From positions 19,944-83,943 of the forward strand of contig JAFRFD010000001.1 of NCBI GenBank assembly GCA_017434525.1: DNA of 64,000 nucleotides, given 5' to 3'. Positions 41,487 through 51,212 of this stretch are shown here, one piece after another (the stretch's first letter is position 1; every line of letters begins with the position of its first letter). The notes under the pieces are model-generated. The model did no database searches. It was not told the DNA's origin and saw only the letters and a program-made list of their open reading frames with translations. A program made the translations under genes and the position numbers. This DNA comes from Methanobrevibacter sp. Lineage in GTDB: Archaea; Methanobacteriota; Methanobacteria; Methanobacteriales; Methanobacteriaceae.

Positions 41487-42491
41487 ATGAAATGTGTAAA
41501 AGTTCCATTGAAACAACTAAATGACACTCGCATAAAACTAATGGAAAACGGCATGATGAGCATGGATTTCCGAATTAAAACAGACAATGAATTCGGATAC
41601 ATTCCAATAAACGAAGATGTTGAAGGCCATGAGATTGTTGATGTTGAATTGGAACCAATGAAAAAAGTAGCCCATAGCTTTTCTGAATTGCTTGAAAATG
41701 ACCTGACCCCCGAGGAAATTGAAGAGTTGAAAACCTCCTTTGATACAATTGGAGACGTCATAATTTTAGAAATTCCAGACAATTTGTATGATAAAAGGCA
41801 AATAATTGGAGAGGCAGCATATAAGTTTACAAAAAGAAAGGCAGTTTACATGAAAAAGAGTGCAATCAAAGGAACAATACGCATTCGCGATTTGGAATTT
41901 TTGGCAGGAACAGACGATTCGATTACAATTCACAAGGAGCATGGTGCTCGTTTGAAACTGGATGTTCGACAGGTTTACTTTTCACCAAGACTTGCAACTG
42001 AAAGAAAACGTGTAATGGAAAGCGTTAGTGATGGTGAAAAAATATTGGACATGTTCTGTGGGATAGGACCATTCCCAATCGTCATAGCTCGAAATAAAAA
42101 TGTTGAGATAACTGCAGTTGACATCAACGAAACAGCAATCAAATATTTGAAGGAAAATATTCACTTGAACAAACTGAAAGGTTCCATAAAACCATGTTGC
42201 GGCGATGTAAGGGAAGTTGCAAAGTCATTTAACTGCAAATTTGATAGAATAATCATGAATCTTCCAGGCCTTGCCTATACTTTCCTTGATGTTGCTGTTG
42301 ATTTAATTGAAGATGGCGGAACAATCAACTATTATGAGTTCTCCAATTCATATGAACAGGGAATAAAACGTCTGGAGAATGCATGTGAAAACGTCGGAAA
42401 AAAAGTGGAAATAATAAATTGTCGAAAAGTCAAATCAATATCCCCTGATGAATGGCATGTGGCCATCGATGGGAAAGTCAGCGAAAATTAA
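41487..42491 (+). CDS. trm5: tRNA (guanine-N1)-methyltransferase Trm5
   Basis: 334 aa. A tRNA-binding N-terminal part (CVKVPLKQLNDTRIKLMENG) precedes the catalytic domain with the SAM motif ILDMFCGIGPFPIVIA, VTAVDIN-like ITAVDINETAIKYLKEN, and the active-site NLPGLAYTFL. This matches archaeal Trm5b, which makes m1G37 to prevent frameshifting. A TATA-like TATATAAT 27 nt upstream and no ribosome-binding site suggest a leaderless mRNA. Only about 35 bp separate it from the divergent dphB start. Confidence 0.93.
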   Translation: MKCVKVPLKQLNDTRIKLMENGMMSMDFRIKTDNEFGYIPINEDVEGHEIVDVELEPMKKVAHSFSELLENDLTPEEIEELKTSFDTIGDVIILEIPDNLYDKRQIIGEAAYKFTKRKAVYMKKSAIKGTIRIRDLEFLAGTDDSITIHKEHGARLKLDVRQVYFSPRLATERKRVMESVSDGEKILDMFCGIGPFPIVIARNKNVEITAVDINETAIKYLKENIHLNKLKGSIKPCCGDVREVAKSFNCKFDRIIMNLPGLAYTFLDVAVDLIEDGGTINYYEFSNSYEQGIKRLENACENVGKKVEIINCRKVKSISPDEWHVAIDGKVSEN

Positions 42492-42507
42492 AAAAAAAGA
42501 ATGGTAA

Positions 42508-42834
42508 TTAGAAAATAATCCTATTACCGGTCCATAAATCAGAATCTTCAAAAGCGTCAGCTTTCTTTTCATCTTCAAGATATTGTGCTAAATCCCTATA
42601 TAATTTAACTCTGAAAATATCCGGATAAGCGATATACAACATATCACCATTAGGCCTGGTTTCTTTTACATAGGTTAATTGAAACTCAATTACAGTATCA
42701 TCTTCCTTGTGAAAATGATGAACCTCATTTGCACATAATATCTTAAAATGAACAAAATCGTCTTTTGTTAACTCATTAACTAAATCCTCAATCAAAGGAG
42801 GCAATTTTTCCTGTTTATTATATTTTATCTCCAT
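42508..42834 (-). CDS. Conserved hypothetical protein
   Basis: 108 aa, acidic alpha-beta protein (LIEDLVNELTKDDFVHFKIL, VIEFQLTYVKETRP, DIFRVKLYRDLAQYLEDEKK). There are no membrane segments or metal motifs. GAGGGTTTGAA precedes the ATG. It is convergent with trm5. I do not recognise a family. Confidence 0.55.
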   Translation of the reverse strand: MEIKYNKQEKLPPLIEDLVNELTKDDFVHFKILCANEVHHFHKEDDTVIEFQLTYVKETRPNGDMLYIAYPDIFRVKLYRDLAQYLEDEKKADAFEDSDLWTGNRIIF

Positions 42835-42895
42835 TTCAAACCCTCATTATATGTTATATAATTATTTGAAAATTATTGTTTAAATAAATTTATAA

Positions 42896-43825
42896 TTAAA
42901 TTGGATCAATAATTCCCTTTTCAGTGATGATGCCAGTAATCAGTTCCTTGGGAGTAATGTCAAAAGCGGGGTTAATTACTTCAGTGCCTTCAGGACAGAT
43001 TCTTGCACCTCCATAATACCTTACTTCATCACCGTCCCTTTCCTCAATAACAGTATCATAGATATTGATTTCATTGTCAAAAGTAGAGTAAGGAGCCGCA
43101 ACATAAAATGGAATATCGTGATGCTTTGCAGCTAGTGCTACCATAAATGAACCAACCTTATTTACAACACCGCCTTTTGCAATCCTATCAGCACCAATCA
43201 CAACCTTATCGATTTTTCCTTGTGACATTAGAAATCCTGAAGCCACATCCGGAATTAATTTCACAGGAATGTTTTCCTGCTGCATTTCCCAAACGCTTAA
43301 ACTTGCACCCTGGCCACGTGGACGGGTTTCATCACAGATTACATTGATATTTTTTCCAGCATCTCTTGCTGCCCTAAATACGCCCAATGCAGTTCCATAA
43401 TCAACACAAGCAAGAGCTCCTGCATTACAGTGAGTTAAAACTGTATCTCCATCATCAATTATTTGAGCACCATATTTTCCAATGGCCCTGTTTGTTGCCA
43501 TATCCTCTTCATACATTTTAAGCGCTTCTGCAAGAGCATCATCGCTTTTTAGAACTCTATCTACAGCCCAAAATAAATTAACGGCAGTTGGCCTTGCAGC
43601 CTTTATCTCAACTGCAGCCTTATCCAAGTCAACACCTGCAATATCCGCAAGTGCCATTCCAAAAGCAGCTGATACTCCAATGGCCGGAGCTCCACGCACA
43701 GTCATATTTTTAATTGCTGTTATAACATCCTGATAGTTATCACAGTACACATAGGTTAGCTCATCAGGAAGTTTTCTTTGATCAATGAGTTTTAGTTTAT
43801 TGTCTTCCCATTCAAGTGTTTTCAT
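42896..43825 (-). CDS. mtnA: S-methyl-5-thioribose-1-phosphate isomerase-type protein
   Basis: 309 aa. Motifs of the eIF2B-like isomerases are present: MTVRGAPAIGVSAAFGMALA, TAVNLFWAVDRVL, LTHCNAGALACVDYGTALGV, CDETRPRGQGASLSVWEM and VIGADRIAKGGVVNKVG. The Cys and Asp of the active site are in THCNAG and GADRI. The family covers methionine salvage (MtnA) and archaeal ribose-1,5-bisphosphate isomerase; length and the NxFWAVDR motif favour MtnA. AAAGGTGTTAAA precedes the ATG. No other salvage genes are adjacent. Confidence 0.85.
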   Translation of the reverse strand: MKTLEWEDNKLKLIDQRKLPDELTYVYCDNYQDVITAIKNMTVRGAPAIGVSAAFGMALADIAGVDLDKAAVEIKAARPTAVNLFWAVDRVLKSDDALAEALKMYEEDMATNRAIGKYGAQIIDDGDTVLTHCNAGALACVDYGTALGVFRAARDAGKNINVICDETRPRGQGASLSVWEMQQENIPVKLIPDVASGFLMSQGKIDKVVIGADRIAKGGVVNKVGSFMVALAAKHHDIPFYVAAPYSTFDNEINIYDTVIEERDGDEVRYYGGARICPEGTEVINPAFDITPKELITGIITEKGIIDPI

Positions 43826-44057
43826 TTTAACACCTTTAAAAAAATATTGTAAAAATAAGAAAAAAAAGCATAATTAAATGTTAGTTTCTAATTTTGTTTA
43901 ATGCTTGAGCATTTTTTATAACTATGCTTTTTTTAAAATCCCTATAAAGGGTTTGATTAGAGACGTATTAAAAATACATCTTATGTATTATTTTATCAAG
44001 TTATCATTTATAAATATTTATGCAAAATTGAATAATTTGCAAAATTTTAGTAATACT
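43826..44057. other. Intergenic region with small palindromes
   Basis: It contains AATGCTTGAGCATT and CCCTATAAAGGG, short inverted repeats that may end the pyrophosphatase transcript, and the promoter of mtnA. No gene is supported. Confidence 0.35.
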
Positions 44058-44978
44058 TTAAGCATTTTCAGTCATAATAGGCACTACTTGTTTTTTACGG
44101 GAAACAACGCCTTCGAGTAAAACTGTATTATCCTCTAATGTCACTCCATAGGCTTTTTCAACCAAAGATGCATCTTTACCCAGGGCAATTACTTGGGAGT
44201 TGCTGTTTACAATATCGGTAATTAAAAGCATGAACAAATCCAAATCTTCATCTTCAATGATTTTGTTCATTCCTGCCTCCAAATCATCCTTCATTGCCAT
44301 TACATCATTGATATCAGCAGTGTTTACCTGATTTACAATTGATTTAACATCCTTAAAGTCAATTTGCTTTGCGTCAAGCGCTAAAATTTCATCGATTGTG
44401 AAACTACTTAAATCAGTTCCTGCTTTAAGCATTTCCAAACCATATTCTTCAGCGTCAATTTCCGCAATTTTTGCGAGTTTTTCAACCGCTAACTTATCGT
44501 CTTCAGTGGTTGTTGGAGATTTTAAAAGCAAAGTATCTGAAATGATGGCGGACAACATCAAAGTTGCAATCTCTTTTGAAATTTCAACACCATTTTCTTC
44601 ATATAATTTGCATAAGATTGTTTCGGTACAACCGACAGGTTCGAATCTTAAAAATAATGGATAAGAAGTTTCCAATGCTAATTTATGGTGGTCAACAACT
44701 TTCAAAATATTTGCATTTTCCAGATTATCAACAGATTCGGCAGGGGAGTTGTGGTCAACTAAAATAACATTAGCGCCATCTTCAATATTTTCCAATAATT
44801 CCGGTGCTTCAATACCCAGATAATTTAAAATAAATTCTGTTTCCTTGTTAATATTTCCTAATCTGTAAGCTTTAGCTTCATTATTACCTAATTCATTTTC
44901 TAAGTTAGCCATTACTAAACTTGAAGTAATTGAATCACTATCAGGACTCTTATGTCCAAAAACAAAAGTTTCAACCAT
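44058..44978 (-). CDS. ppaC: Manganese-dependent inorganic pyrophosphatase (family II)
   Basis: 306 aa. DHH-family signatures occur in order: FGHKSPDSDSITSS, ILVDHNSPAES, KVVDHHKL and LMLSAIISDTLLLKSPTTTE. A C-terminal DHHA2 domain carries the SRKKQVVP motif. The enzyme hydrolyses pyrophosphate with Mn or Co and drives biosynthetic reactions forward. There is no CBS insertion, so it is the unregulated form. Confidence 0.95.
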   Translation of the reverse strand: MVETFVFGHKSPDSDSITSSLVMANLENELGNNEAKAYRLGNINKETEFILNYLGIEAPELLENIEDGANVILVDHNSPAESVDNLENANILKVVDHHKLALETSYPLFLRFEPVGCTETILCKLYEENGVEISKEIATLMLSAIISDTLLLKSPTTTEDDKLAVEKLAKIAEIDAEEYGLEMLKAGTDLSSFTIDEILALDAKQIDFKDVKSIVNQVNTADINDVMAMKDDLEAGMNKIIEDEDLDLFMLLITDIVNSNSQVIALGKDASLVEKAYGVTLEDNTVLLEGVVSRKKQVVPIMTENA

Positions 44979-45118
44979 ATTATCGTTTTCCTTAATAAAT
45001 TAATGTTACTTATTAAACTATATTCTTCATCCATATTTAATATTGCGATGAAAAATGAAAGGAAATCATATCCAATTATATATGATTAAATATCCTATTA
45101 AGAATTAGGTGATAATAA

Positions 45119-45802
45119 ATGGAATATGAAATAAAAGGAGGTTCCTTCCCAATTGTAATCTGCACATTACAACAAGGAGAAACCATGAAAAATGAAACTG
45201 GAGCAATGGCATTTATGACTTCCAACATGAAAATGGACACCAATACTGGTGGAGGTCTCCTGAAAGGACTTGGAAGAGCATTAGCTGGAGATACAATATT
45301 TTTAAATTTCTTTACTGCTCAATCTGATAATGAAAAAGTAGGCTTTTCAGCATGCACACCCGGTAAAATCATGCCAATTAGACTAAATGGATCAAATACA
45401 ATCATCGGTCAAAAAAATGCATTTTTAGCGGCTGAAGATAGTGTTGATGTTGACATTTACTTTAAACAGAAACTTGGAGCAGGATTATTTGGTGGAGAAG
45501 GTTTTGTTCTTCAAAAATTCACCGGTAATGGAATAGTATTTTTAGAAATCGATGGAGAAGTTATTGAAAAAGACTTGCAACCTGGAGAAAAATTATTAGT
45601 TGATCCGGGACACATTGCAGCAATGGAAGAAACAGTTGACTTCGATATTGAAAGAGTTAAAGGAGCTAAAAACATATTATTTGGAGAAGGACTATTCTTC
45701 TCAAAATTAACAGGCCCTGGAAAAGTATGGATACAAACCATGCCAATCTCTAAATTAGCAGAAGCAATAATACCATTCATTCCAACAAGCCATAGTGACT
45801 AG
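45119..45802 (+). CDS. AIM24/TIGR00266 family protein
   Basis: 227 aa, beta-rich with a repeated Gly pattern (FPIVICTLQQGETMKNETGA, GTG-like TNTGGGLLKGLGRALAGDTI, GFSACTPGKIMPI, QKNAFLAAEDSVD, EKLLVDPGHIAAMEE). This is the TRAP-like fold of the TIGR00266/AIM24 family, widespread and of unknown biochemical role. TTAGGTGATAATAA precedes the ATG. It is convergent with nifB and ends before a shared palindrome. Confidence 0.85.
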   Translation: MEYEIKGGSFPIVICTLQQGETMKNETGAMAFMTSNMKMDTNTGGGLLKGLGRALAGDTIFLNFFTAQSDNEKVGFSACTPGKIMPIRLNGSNTIIGQKNAFLAAEDSVDVDIYFKQKLGAGLFGGEGFVLQKFTGNGIVFLEIDGEVIEKDLQPGEKLLVDPGHIAAMEETVDFDIERVKGAKNILFGEGLFFSKLTGPGKVWIQTMPISKLAEAIIPFIPTSHSD

Positions 45803-45821
45803 TAACTATTTTAACCTAATA

Positions 45822-45853
45822 AAAAAAAGTTTATTGAAAAATAAACTTTTTTA
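45822..45853. terminator. Bidirectional terminator between the AIM24-like gene and nifB
   Basis: AAAAAAGTTTATT and AATAAACTTTTTT are inverted repeats around a 4-nt loop, with T-runs available on both strands, placed between two convergent genes. Confidence 0.55.
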
Positions 45854-45877
45854 ACTATTTTTTTTAAAAAAAGAATT

Positions 45878-46744
45878 TTAGTAATGACTTTGTGGAGTCA
45901 TTCCTAAATGATGATCTTCGCTTTTTTTACCCGGTATTCCATAAGCATCTGCCCTACATTGAGTACATGCCCTAAATACTGGTATAATTTCTTCAACTTG
46001 TTCCCTGACACTTTCCATCATTGAACAGTCCGGACGTGAATAATGTTTCATTTTAGCTAAAGGAATCAATGGTAAGATGTTCATTAAAGACGCACCTCGT
46101 TTTTTAACTTCCTTAGCTATCTCAACAATGTGTTCATCATTCAATCCAGGTATTAAAACTGAGTTAACTTTAACAACCAAACCATTGGCTGCCGCTTTTT
46201 CAACGCCCTCCAGCTGGTTTTTAATTAATATTTCTACAGCTTCATAACCTTTATAAACCTTACCTTCGTATTTTATGAAAGAATAAATATCAACAGCAAT
46301 ATCCGGATCAATTGCATTAATTGTTACAGTAACGGAGTTCACTCCAAGTTCTGCAAGTTTATCTGCATATTTTGGAAGTAAAAGTCCATTTGTACTCATG
46401 CATTTGATTAAGTCAGGTTGCTCTTTCGCTAATTTTTCAAAGAATTCAAATGTCTCTTCATTAGCCAGTGAGTCTCCAGGTCCGGCAACACCCACAACGG
46501 CAATTGGACCATCTGCAGTCACTTCGTTAACATGTTTGATTGCAGCGTCTGCATCCATTACACAACTTGCTACACCAGGTCTGTTTTCCTCATCGTTAAT
46601 ATCCCTTGTACAGAAATTACAGAAGATATTGCACTTTGGTGCAACCGGTACGTGTGCCCTACCTACCTTATCATGCATTTTTTCATTGAAACATGGATGT
46701 GCTTTTGTTATATGTGCAAATCTTGAACCTTTATGTTCAGCCAT
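45878..46744 (-). CDS. nifB: NifB-type radical SAM cofactor synthase
   Basis: 288 aa. The radical SAM motif is CNIFCNFC at about 38-45, preceded by HPCFNEKMHDKVGRAHVPVA, a NifB hallmark. VVGVAGPGDSLAN and MSTNGLLLP follow. The C-terminal CTQCRADAYGIPG matches the cluster-binding end of short archaeal NifB without a NifX domain. NifB fuses iron-sulfur clusters with a SAM-derived carbide. No nitrogenase genes are seen; instead it follows mmp17 by 67 nt as last gene of the marker cluster. This agrees with reports that the MCR activation complex carries nitrogenase-like (L-type) clusters. Confidence 0.9.
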   Translation of the reverse strand: MAEHKGSRFAHITKAHPCFNEKMHDKVGRAHVPVAPKCNIFCNFCTRDINDEENRPGVASCVMDADAAIKHVNEVTADGPIAVVGVAGPGDSLANEETFEFFEKLAKEQPDLIKCMSTNGLLLPKYADKLAELGVNSVTVTINAIDPDIAVDIYSFIKYEGKVYKGYEAVEILIKNQLEGVEKAAANGLVVKVNSVLIPGLNDEHIVEIAKEVKKRGASLMNILPLIPLAKMKHYSRPDCSMMESVREQVEEIIPVFRACTQCRADAYGIPGKKSEDHHLGMTPQSHY

Positions 46745-46811
46745 ACTATCACTTCTCCAATTATATAACTCCTGTTATTTTGTATTGATACGAACAAATA
46801 TTTAAAGTTTT

Positions 46812-47369
46812 CTATTTGCCACTTAGCTCGGCAATATAGTCATTAGCTTTTTCAATCCATGCATCAGCAATTAACTCATCAGTAGCTACAACAGCAACAA
46901 TGTCATCAACGGACATGTCCTTGATTATTTTAAATCCTTCAGGCAATATCCTAAATATTGCATCATAAACTCTTCTTTGCAAATTAGAACGAGGATCATC
47001 AACAATTATGGTCTGTAAATCAACATGATTTCCTGCGATTTCTAACTGATACCTATTAGGTTGATAAATTTCATCTCTTGAATATCTTTTCCATAATTGC
47101 TTTAGGATATTTGGAAGATAGTTTTCATCATCGATGATGATTCTAGTAATATCCTCCTCTTTAACATAACTTAAATTAGCCACATCGCCAAAAGCAACAG
47201 CATTTGAAGTTTTCTTCATTTTGATGGCCAATACAAATACAGGGTCATCAGGATTGACATAAGCTCTTAAATCATCAACGGAAGGGCCCAAAACCAAATC
47301 CTGAAAGATTTGTTTAATGATGATTTCGTAAACTTCTGCACCTCTTTCATCATAGCATTCAACTAACAT
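46812..47369 (-). CDS. mmp17: Methanogenesis marker protein 17
   Basis: 185 aa, soluble alpha-beta protein (LVECYDERGAEVYEIIIKQI, KMKKTSNAVAFGDVANLSYV, QLEIAGNHVDLQTIIVDDPR). Length, content and position match Mmp17, conserved in methanogens and reported as part of the ATP-dependent MCR activation machinery. No cofactor motif is visible. It lies 17 nt after mmp15 in the same operon. Confidence 0.85.
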   Translation of the reverse strand: MLVECYDERGAEVYEIIIKQIFQDLVLGPSVDDLRAYVNPDDPVFVLAIKMKKTSNAVAFGDVANLSYVKEEDITRIIIDDENYLPNILKQLWKRYSRDEIYQPNRYQLEIAGNHVDLQTIIVDDPRSNLQRRVYDAIFRILPEGFKIIKDMSVDDIVAVVATDELIADAWIEKANDYIAELSGK

Positions 47370-47386
47370 TAAATCAACCCTTAAAT

Positions 47387-48628
47387 TTATTTGTTATCTT
47401 GTCTGTGTCCCATTCCAGATACTAAAAGAGCTGCTCCTACAGCACCAATATGTTGAGAATATTCAGGAACAATAACTTCAATCCCACCTAATGTTTCACT
47501 TACTGCTTCAACAAGACCGGAAATCAAACTTGTTCCACCTACTTGAATTAAAGGTTCACGAATGTCAATTTCCTGAAGTTGTTGTTCGTAAACTTGTTCA
47601 GATACAGAGTGACATGCTGCAGCCGCCACATCCGCTTTGGAACCTCCTGCCGCAAGTGTAGTAACAAGGTCCTGAATACCGAATACAATACAATAAGAGT
47701 TTAGCATTGCTTTTCTCCAGTCCCCTTGTACTGCGAGTGGACCTAATTCTGTAATATCGACATCTAACCTACGGGAAGTCATGTCCAAGAATCTTCCGGA
47801 TGCACCTGCACAAATACCACCCATGGTGAAGTTGTCAGGAATACCATTGTTAACAGTAATGACCTTGTTATCCATACCCCCAATATCCAATACAGTGGCC
47901 TCTCCTTTTTGACAGTCCGCAAGGTATACTGCACCTTTTGCATTAACGGACAATTCTTCTTGAATGAGTTCAGCACCGAATTCCTGGCCCATGGTAAACC
48001 TACCGTAACCGGTAGTTCCTATACCGTCCACATCATCCCAATCGTAGTCAGTGTTTGCAAAAGCTTCCGCAGCTGCTGTTTTTGCAGATTCAATGATGTC
48101 CTTAGTGGCAGTCCAACCGGTTCCAATAACCTGGTTGTTTTCCATAAGAACTGCTTTGGTAGTTGTTGAACCTGAATCCAAACCGAGTGTGAGTCCTTCT
48201 TGCTTTTCACGAGCAAGGATACTTCTGCGTGTAACTGTAGTGGCTAATGCCTCCATACGGATAAATAATTCATCAGCTTTTGTTCTTTCAGTGAATGAGT
48301 AAGTAACTACAGGGATACGAGTGTTGTTTTGGATAAATCGTCTAACTTCATTTCTAACCAATGCCGCTTCAGCACATCTAAAACAGGTTGCAATGAATAC
48401 TGCATCAGGTTTAGATCTGCCTTCAACAATGGCCATAGCTCTTGCAATCATTAATTTCAAACTTGAACTTTGAGCTGAAAATCCAAATTTCTCATAAGAT
48501 TCATCAATGTAATCTAAATCAATTTCAGGAAGAACAATTTCTGCACCAAATTTGTTTGCCGCTTTTTCAATTTCCTTTTGAATTCCACTATATTCTGTTC
48601 CACATGAAACTAAAGCAATTTTAACCAT
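47387..48628 (-). CDS. mmp15: Methanogenesis marker protein 15, BadF/BadG-type ATPase
   Basis: 413 aa from the ATG at 48628 behind GGAGGAATAATAAT. The N-terminal 130 residues are a separate domain ([20 protein letters not shown]). The ASKHA ATPase follows: [33 protein letters not shown] and [19 protein letters not shown], which in relatives holds a cluster ligand Cys and the ATP site, then [16 protein letters not shown]. Activators of 2-hydroxyacyl-CoA dehydratases use this fold to drive low-potential electron transfer by ATP hydrolysis, which fits a part in MCR activation. Confidence 0.9.
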   Translation of the reverse strand: MVKIALVSCGTEYSGIQKEIEKAANKFGAEIVLPEIDLDYIDESYEKFGFSAQSSSLKLMIARAMAIVEGRSKPDAVFIATCFRCAEAALVRNEVRRFIQNNTRIPVVTYSFTERTKADELFIRMEALATTVTRRSILAREKQEGLTLGLDSGSTTTKAVLMENNQVIGTGWTATKDIIESAKTAAAEAFANTDYDWDDVDGIGTTGYGRFTMGQEFGAELIQEELSVNAKGAVYLADCQKGEATVLDIGGMDNKVITVNNGIPDNFTMGGICAGASGRFLDMTSRRLDVDITELGPLAVQGDWRKAMLNSYCIVFGIQDLVTTLAAGGSKADVAAAACHSVSEQVYEQQLQEIDIREPLIQVGGTSLISGLVEAVSETLGGIEVIVPEYSQHIGAVGAALLVSGMGHRQDNK

Positions 48629-48632
48629 ATTA

Positions 48633-49088
48633 TTATTCCTCCTCAGTAGTTTGCTCAAGTGAATCTACGAATTCGTTAATTTTGTTAACCATAACATAGG
48701 TTTCATCCTGATTGGTAGGATAATCAAGTTCCAAAACAGGAATTCCCTTATTTCTTAATAAGAATATTGACAATTCATTAGTTCTTGCACAGCCAATACA
48801 TCCGAAACCATATGGGGCGCCATCGACAACAATTGCAGCTTCTGCTTCATCTATAATAGGTCCGATAATGGACATTCTTCCACGAACACCAGAAGGAACT
48901 TCGATAGCCGCATACTTAAGACCTTTAATAGGGTCATCTTCAGTAATATTCATCGGTGGAGAATCAATCTCCGGGTCTTTGATTTTTTGTCTAATTTGTT
49001 TTTGAAGAACTAAAGGAGTGTGACCTTTTCTTTCAAGTAAATCTGCTAAGATTAATGAATTTGGAGGATAAACAGCTATTTTAACCAT
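48633..49088 (-). CDS. mmp5: Methanogenesis marker protein 5
   Basis: 151 aa. The N-terminus ([20 protein letters not shown]) and the Cys pair in [12 protein letters not shown] match Mmp5. The Cys residues may hold a metal or cluster. It starts 8 nt after mmp6 and stops 4 nt before mmp15. Function unproven. Confidence 0.85.
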   Translation of the reverse strand: MVKIAVYPPNSLILADLLERKGHTPLVLQKQIRQKIKDPEIDSPPMNITEDDPIKGLKYAAIEVPSGVRGRMSIIGPIIDEAEAAIVVDGAPYGFGCIGCARTNELSIFLLRNKGIPVLELDYPTNQDETYVMVNKINEFVDSLEQTTEEE

Positions 49089-49096
49089 ATTTTCAC

Positions 49097-49567
49097 CTAT
49101 TCTTTATTTTCTAAACATTCATTCATGATTTTTTTAAATTCGTCAACTTCAATCGGTTTTTTTGCTTCAACTTCAACATCCTTAGGATTTTCCAAAGCTT
49201 CTGAAACAAAACCAAGTATTCTATATTCCTTTTCCATTTGGTGGAATCCTTCTCTAGGTCCAAATCTATGACCTCTGCATCTTCTAGGATCTCCTGGAGC
49301 GAAACCTCTTTCTTTTGTGAAAATGTGGTTTGGATCAAGTTTTCTTATCTCTTCAATAGCTTTATAAACATCTTCACTTTTACCACTTATCATGGATCCA
49401 TAACAGGTATTCTTTATTGTAAGAGGCAAACCAAGCATATGAAATTCGCTAACTATCTCTTGTTCACTTACATGAGCTCCAGGCCCAATAAAAATCATAC
49501 GAGTAATTACATCCGGGTCCCAATCTTCTTTACCCAAATCAGGACTCATTGTTAGATTCGGTGACAT
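49097..49567 (-). CDS. mmp6: Methanogenesis marker protein 6
   Basis: 156 aa. Characteristic segments are [33 protein letters not shown] and [33 protein letters not shown] precedes the first ATG; a second ATG six codons later is possible. The start lies 29 nt inside the end of mmp3, so translation is coupled. Conserved in methanogens next to MCR maturation genes. Confidence 0.85.
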   Translation of the reverse strand: MSPNLTMSPDLGKEDWDPDVITRMIFIGPGAHVSEQEIVSEFHMLGLPLTIKNTCYGSMISGKSEDVYKAIEEIRKLDPNHIFTKERGFAPGDPRRCRGHRFGPREGFHQMEKEYRILGFVSEALENPKDVEVEAKKPIEVDEFKKIMNECLENKE

Positions 49568-51086
49568 ATACTACAACTCCTTCTTTTAATTTTTCAAGAT
49601 GATCATAATCAGAAACGATATCCCCAATAATATTTGTCGCTCCAAATGTTTCTGCAGTTGGTCCAAACTCGGCATTATCCTCAAATCTGACACCGATTAA
49701 ACCTGCACTTTTGGAAGACATGTTAGTGATACCAATTTGACCTCTTATTACCTTATCGACAGGGTTATTTTCGGGAATTAAACCTTTGGCAGATTTTTTA
49801 TCTCCTTCAAAAATAACTATATGCATACCAGGCACTGAAAAGTGAACTTTGATTTGGCCAACAGGATTTTCCAGAAGTCCAGATAAAAGTTTGAAGTATC
49901 TAACAGACCTAGGCGCATTATCAACAAATTTGATTCTACATATATCCTCATTATTGACAGCCTTAGTTATTACCTTACCTTCTTTTAGGATATCGATTGT
50001 ATGCAATGGATTTTGCTCTACAATGACTGCATCATCATCTATCAATCCATCAATCAAATGTTCAACTCCTGCTTCAGCCAACATTTTTGTAGCTTCGGCC
50101 TGAGTTTTATTCAATAACATTAATCTTTGCTGTTCTGACTTGACTGTGATAAATTCATTCTCTTTAGCGATGTCAATGATTTCCATACCGTTAACAATAT
50201 GGCCTACAGTTGTGTGATTTGGAGTTAAAACCCTATTTTCACGATAAATGAACAGTTTTCCAACACCTTTACCAGTATTTCTGATAGTCATTGTTCCACG
50301 GACTCTTTTGGTAGTGTCCTCTTTAGGCTTTTCAAGACCCTCCAGTTCATAGAATCCTAAGAATGATTCGCTTTCATAAGAAACTTTAATCCTACCATCC
50401 TTGACTATAGAGAACAGATGTTCAACACAAACAGGTGATTTTTCATCAATTTCAAAAGAAATATAAGTGTATAACTCATTTCCCTCTTCTAAAACTGTTG
50501 TCAAATCAGATACGGAATAACTATCGGTAGTGGTGCTCCTTTCTATAATCGGTTCAATACCAGTTACCCTATCATCGTCGGTAAGTGCATCCAATGTTTT
50601 CTTACCTCCAATGACACGGGCAAAGATACCCTTATTATACGGCGGCACACTATAAACATTGGTTGTGTTCTCCTTAAGCATAATCAAATGAGTAGACTCA
50701 TTACTAAAACTAGATAAACTTAAAACGACATCTCCCTCATAATATTTGAATTCATCATGAGTCGGTTCCAGATCAGTTACGATAGGTCCGATTGCCACTT
50801 CAGTAGGAGTGGACCATCTAATTTCCAAATCAACGAACTCCTCATACTGATTTTTCCAAACATCAACCAGCGGTTTGGCCTCATCAGTTTCATTGAGTTG
50901 GAGGATTATAGAACCTTGAGTTGTTTTAATTTTATATTTGCTTATATTTTTTTCAAGTTCCTTTTTTCCCTTAATCAAACAAACAATACTACCAGGAGTA
51001 TACGGAGCATTGGTCTTTTCAATTACATCCTGAATTGAAGATCCTTCTGCTACGTCTATTTCTTCTCCATTAATTTTAATTAACAT
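49539..51086 (-). CDS. mmp3: Methanogenesis marker protein 3 (UPF0288)
   Basis: 515 aa, first gene of the marker operon, behind AGGAGATTGT. The N-terminal 65 residues are ubiquitin/ThiS-like (MLIKINGEEIDVAEGSSIQD). Two cyclophilin-like beta modules follow (DVVLSLSSFSNESTHLIMLK, VPPYNKGIFARVIGGKKTLD, and later VKVHFSVPG-like QIKVHFSVPGMHIVIFEG with GVRFEDNAEFGPTAETFGAT). This matches the UPF0288/Mmp3 family. Mmp3 has been reported within the MCR activation complex. Confidence 0.9.
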   Translation of the reverse strand: MLIKINGEEIDVAEGSSIQDVIEKTNAPYTPGSIVCLIKGKKELEKNISKYKIKTTQGSIILQLNETDEAKPLVDVWKNQYEEFVDLEIRWSTPTEVAIGPIVTDLEPTHDEFKYYEGDVVLSLSSFSNESTHLIMLKENTTNVYSVPPYNKGIFARVIGGKKTLDALTDDDRVTGIEPIIERSTTTDSYSVSDLTTVLEEGNELYTYISFEIDEKSPVCVEHLFSIVKDGRIKVSYESESFLGFYELEGLEKPKEDTTKRVRGTMTIRNTGKGVGKLFIYRENRVLTPNHTTVGHIVNGMEIIDIAKENEFITVKSEQQRLMLLNKTQAEATKMLAEAGVEHLIDGLIDDDAVIVEQNPLHTIDILKEGKVITKAVNNEDICRIKFVDNAPRSVRYFKLLSGLLENPVGQIKVHFSVPGMHIVIFEGDKKSAKGLIPENNPVDKVIRGQIGITNMSSKSAGLIGVRFEDNAEFGPTAETFGATNIIGDIVSDYDHLEKLKEGVVVYVTESNNES

Positions 51087-51212
51087 ACAATCTCCTAATA
51101 AGAATTTTTAATATTATATATTTATAATCTTATTATATATTAAAATTATTTATTTGATTTTCAAAAATTATATTAACACAAAGTGATAACAATATAACAA
51201 GGAGAGATAAAT

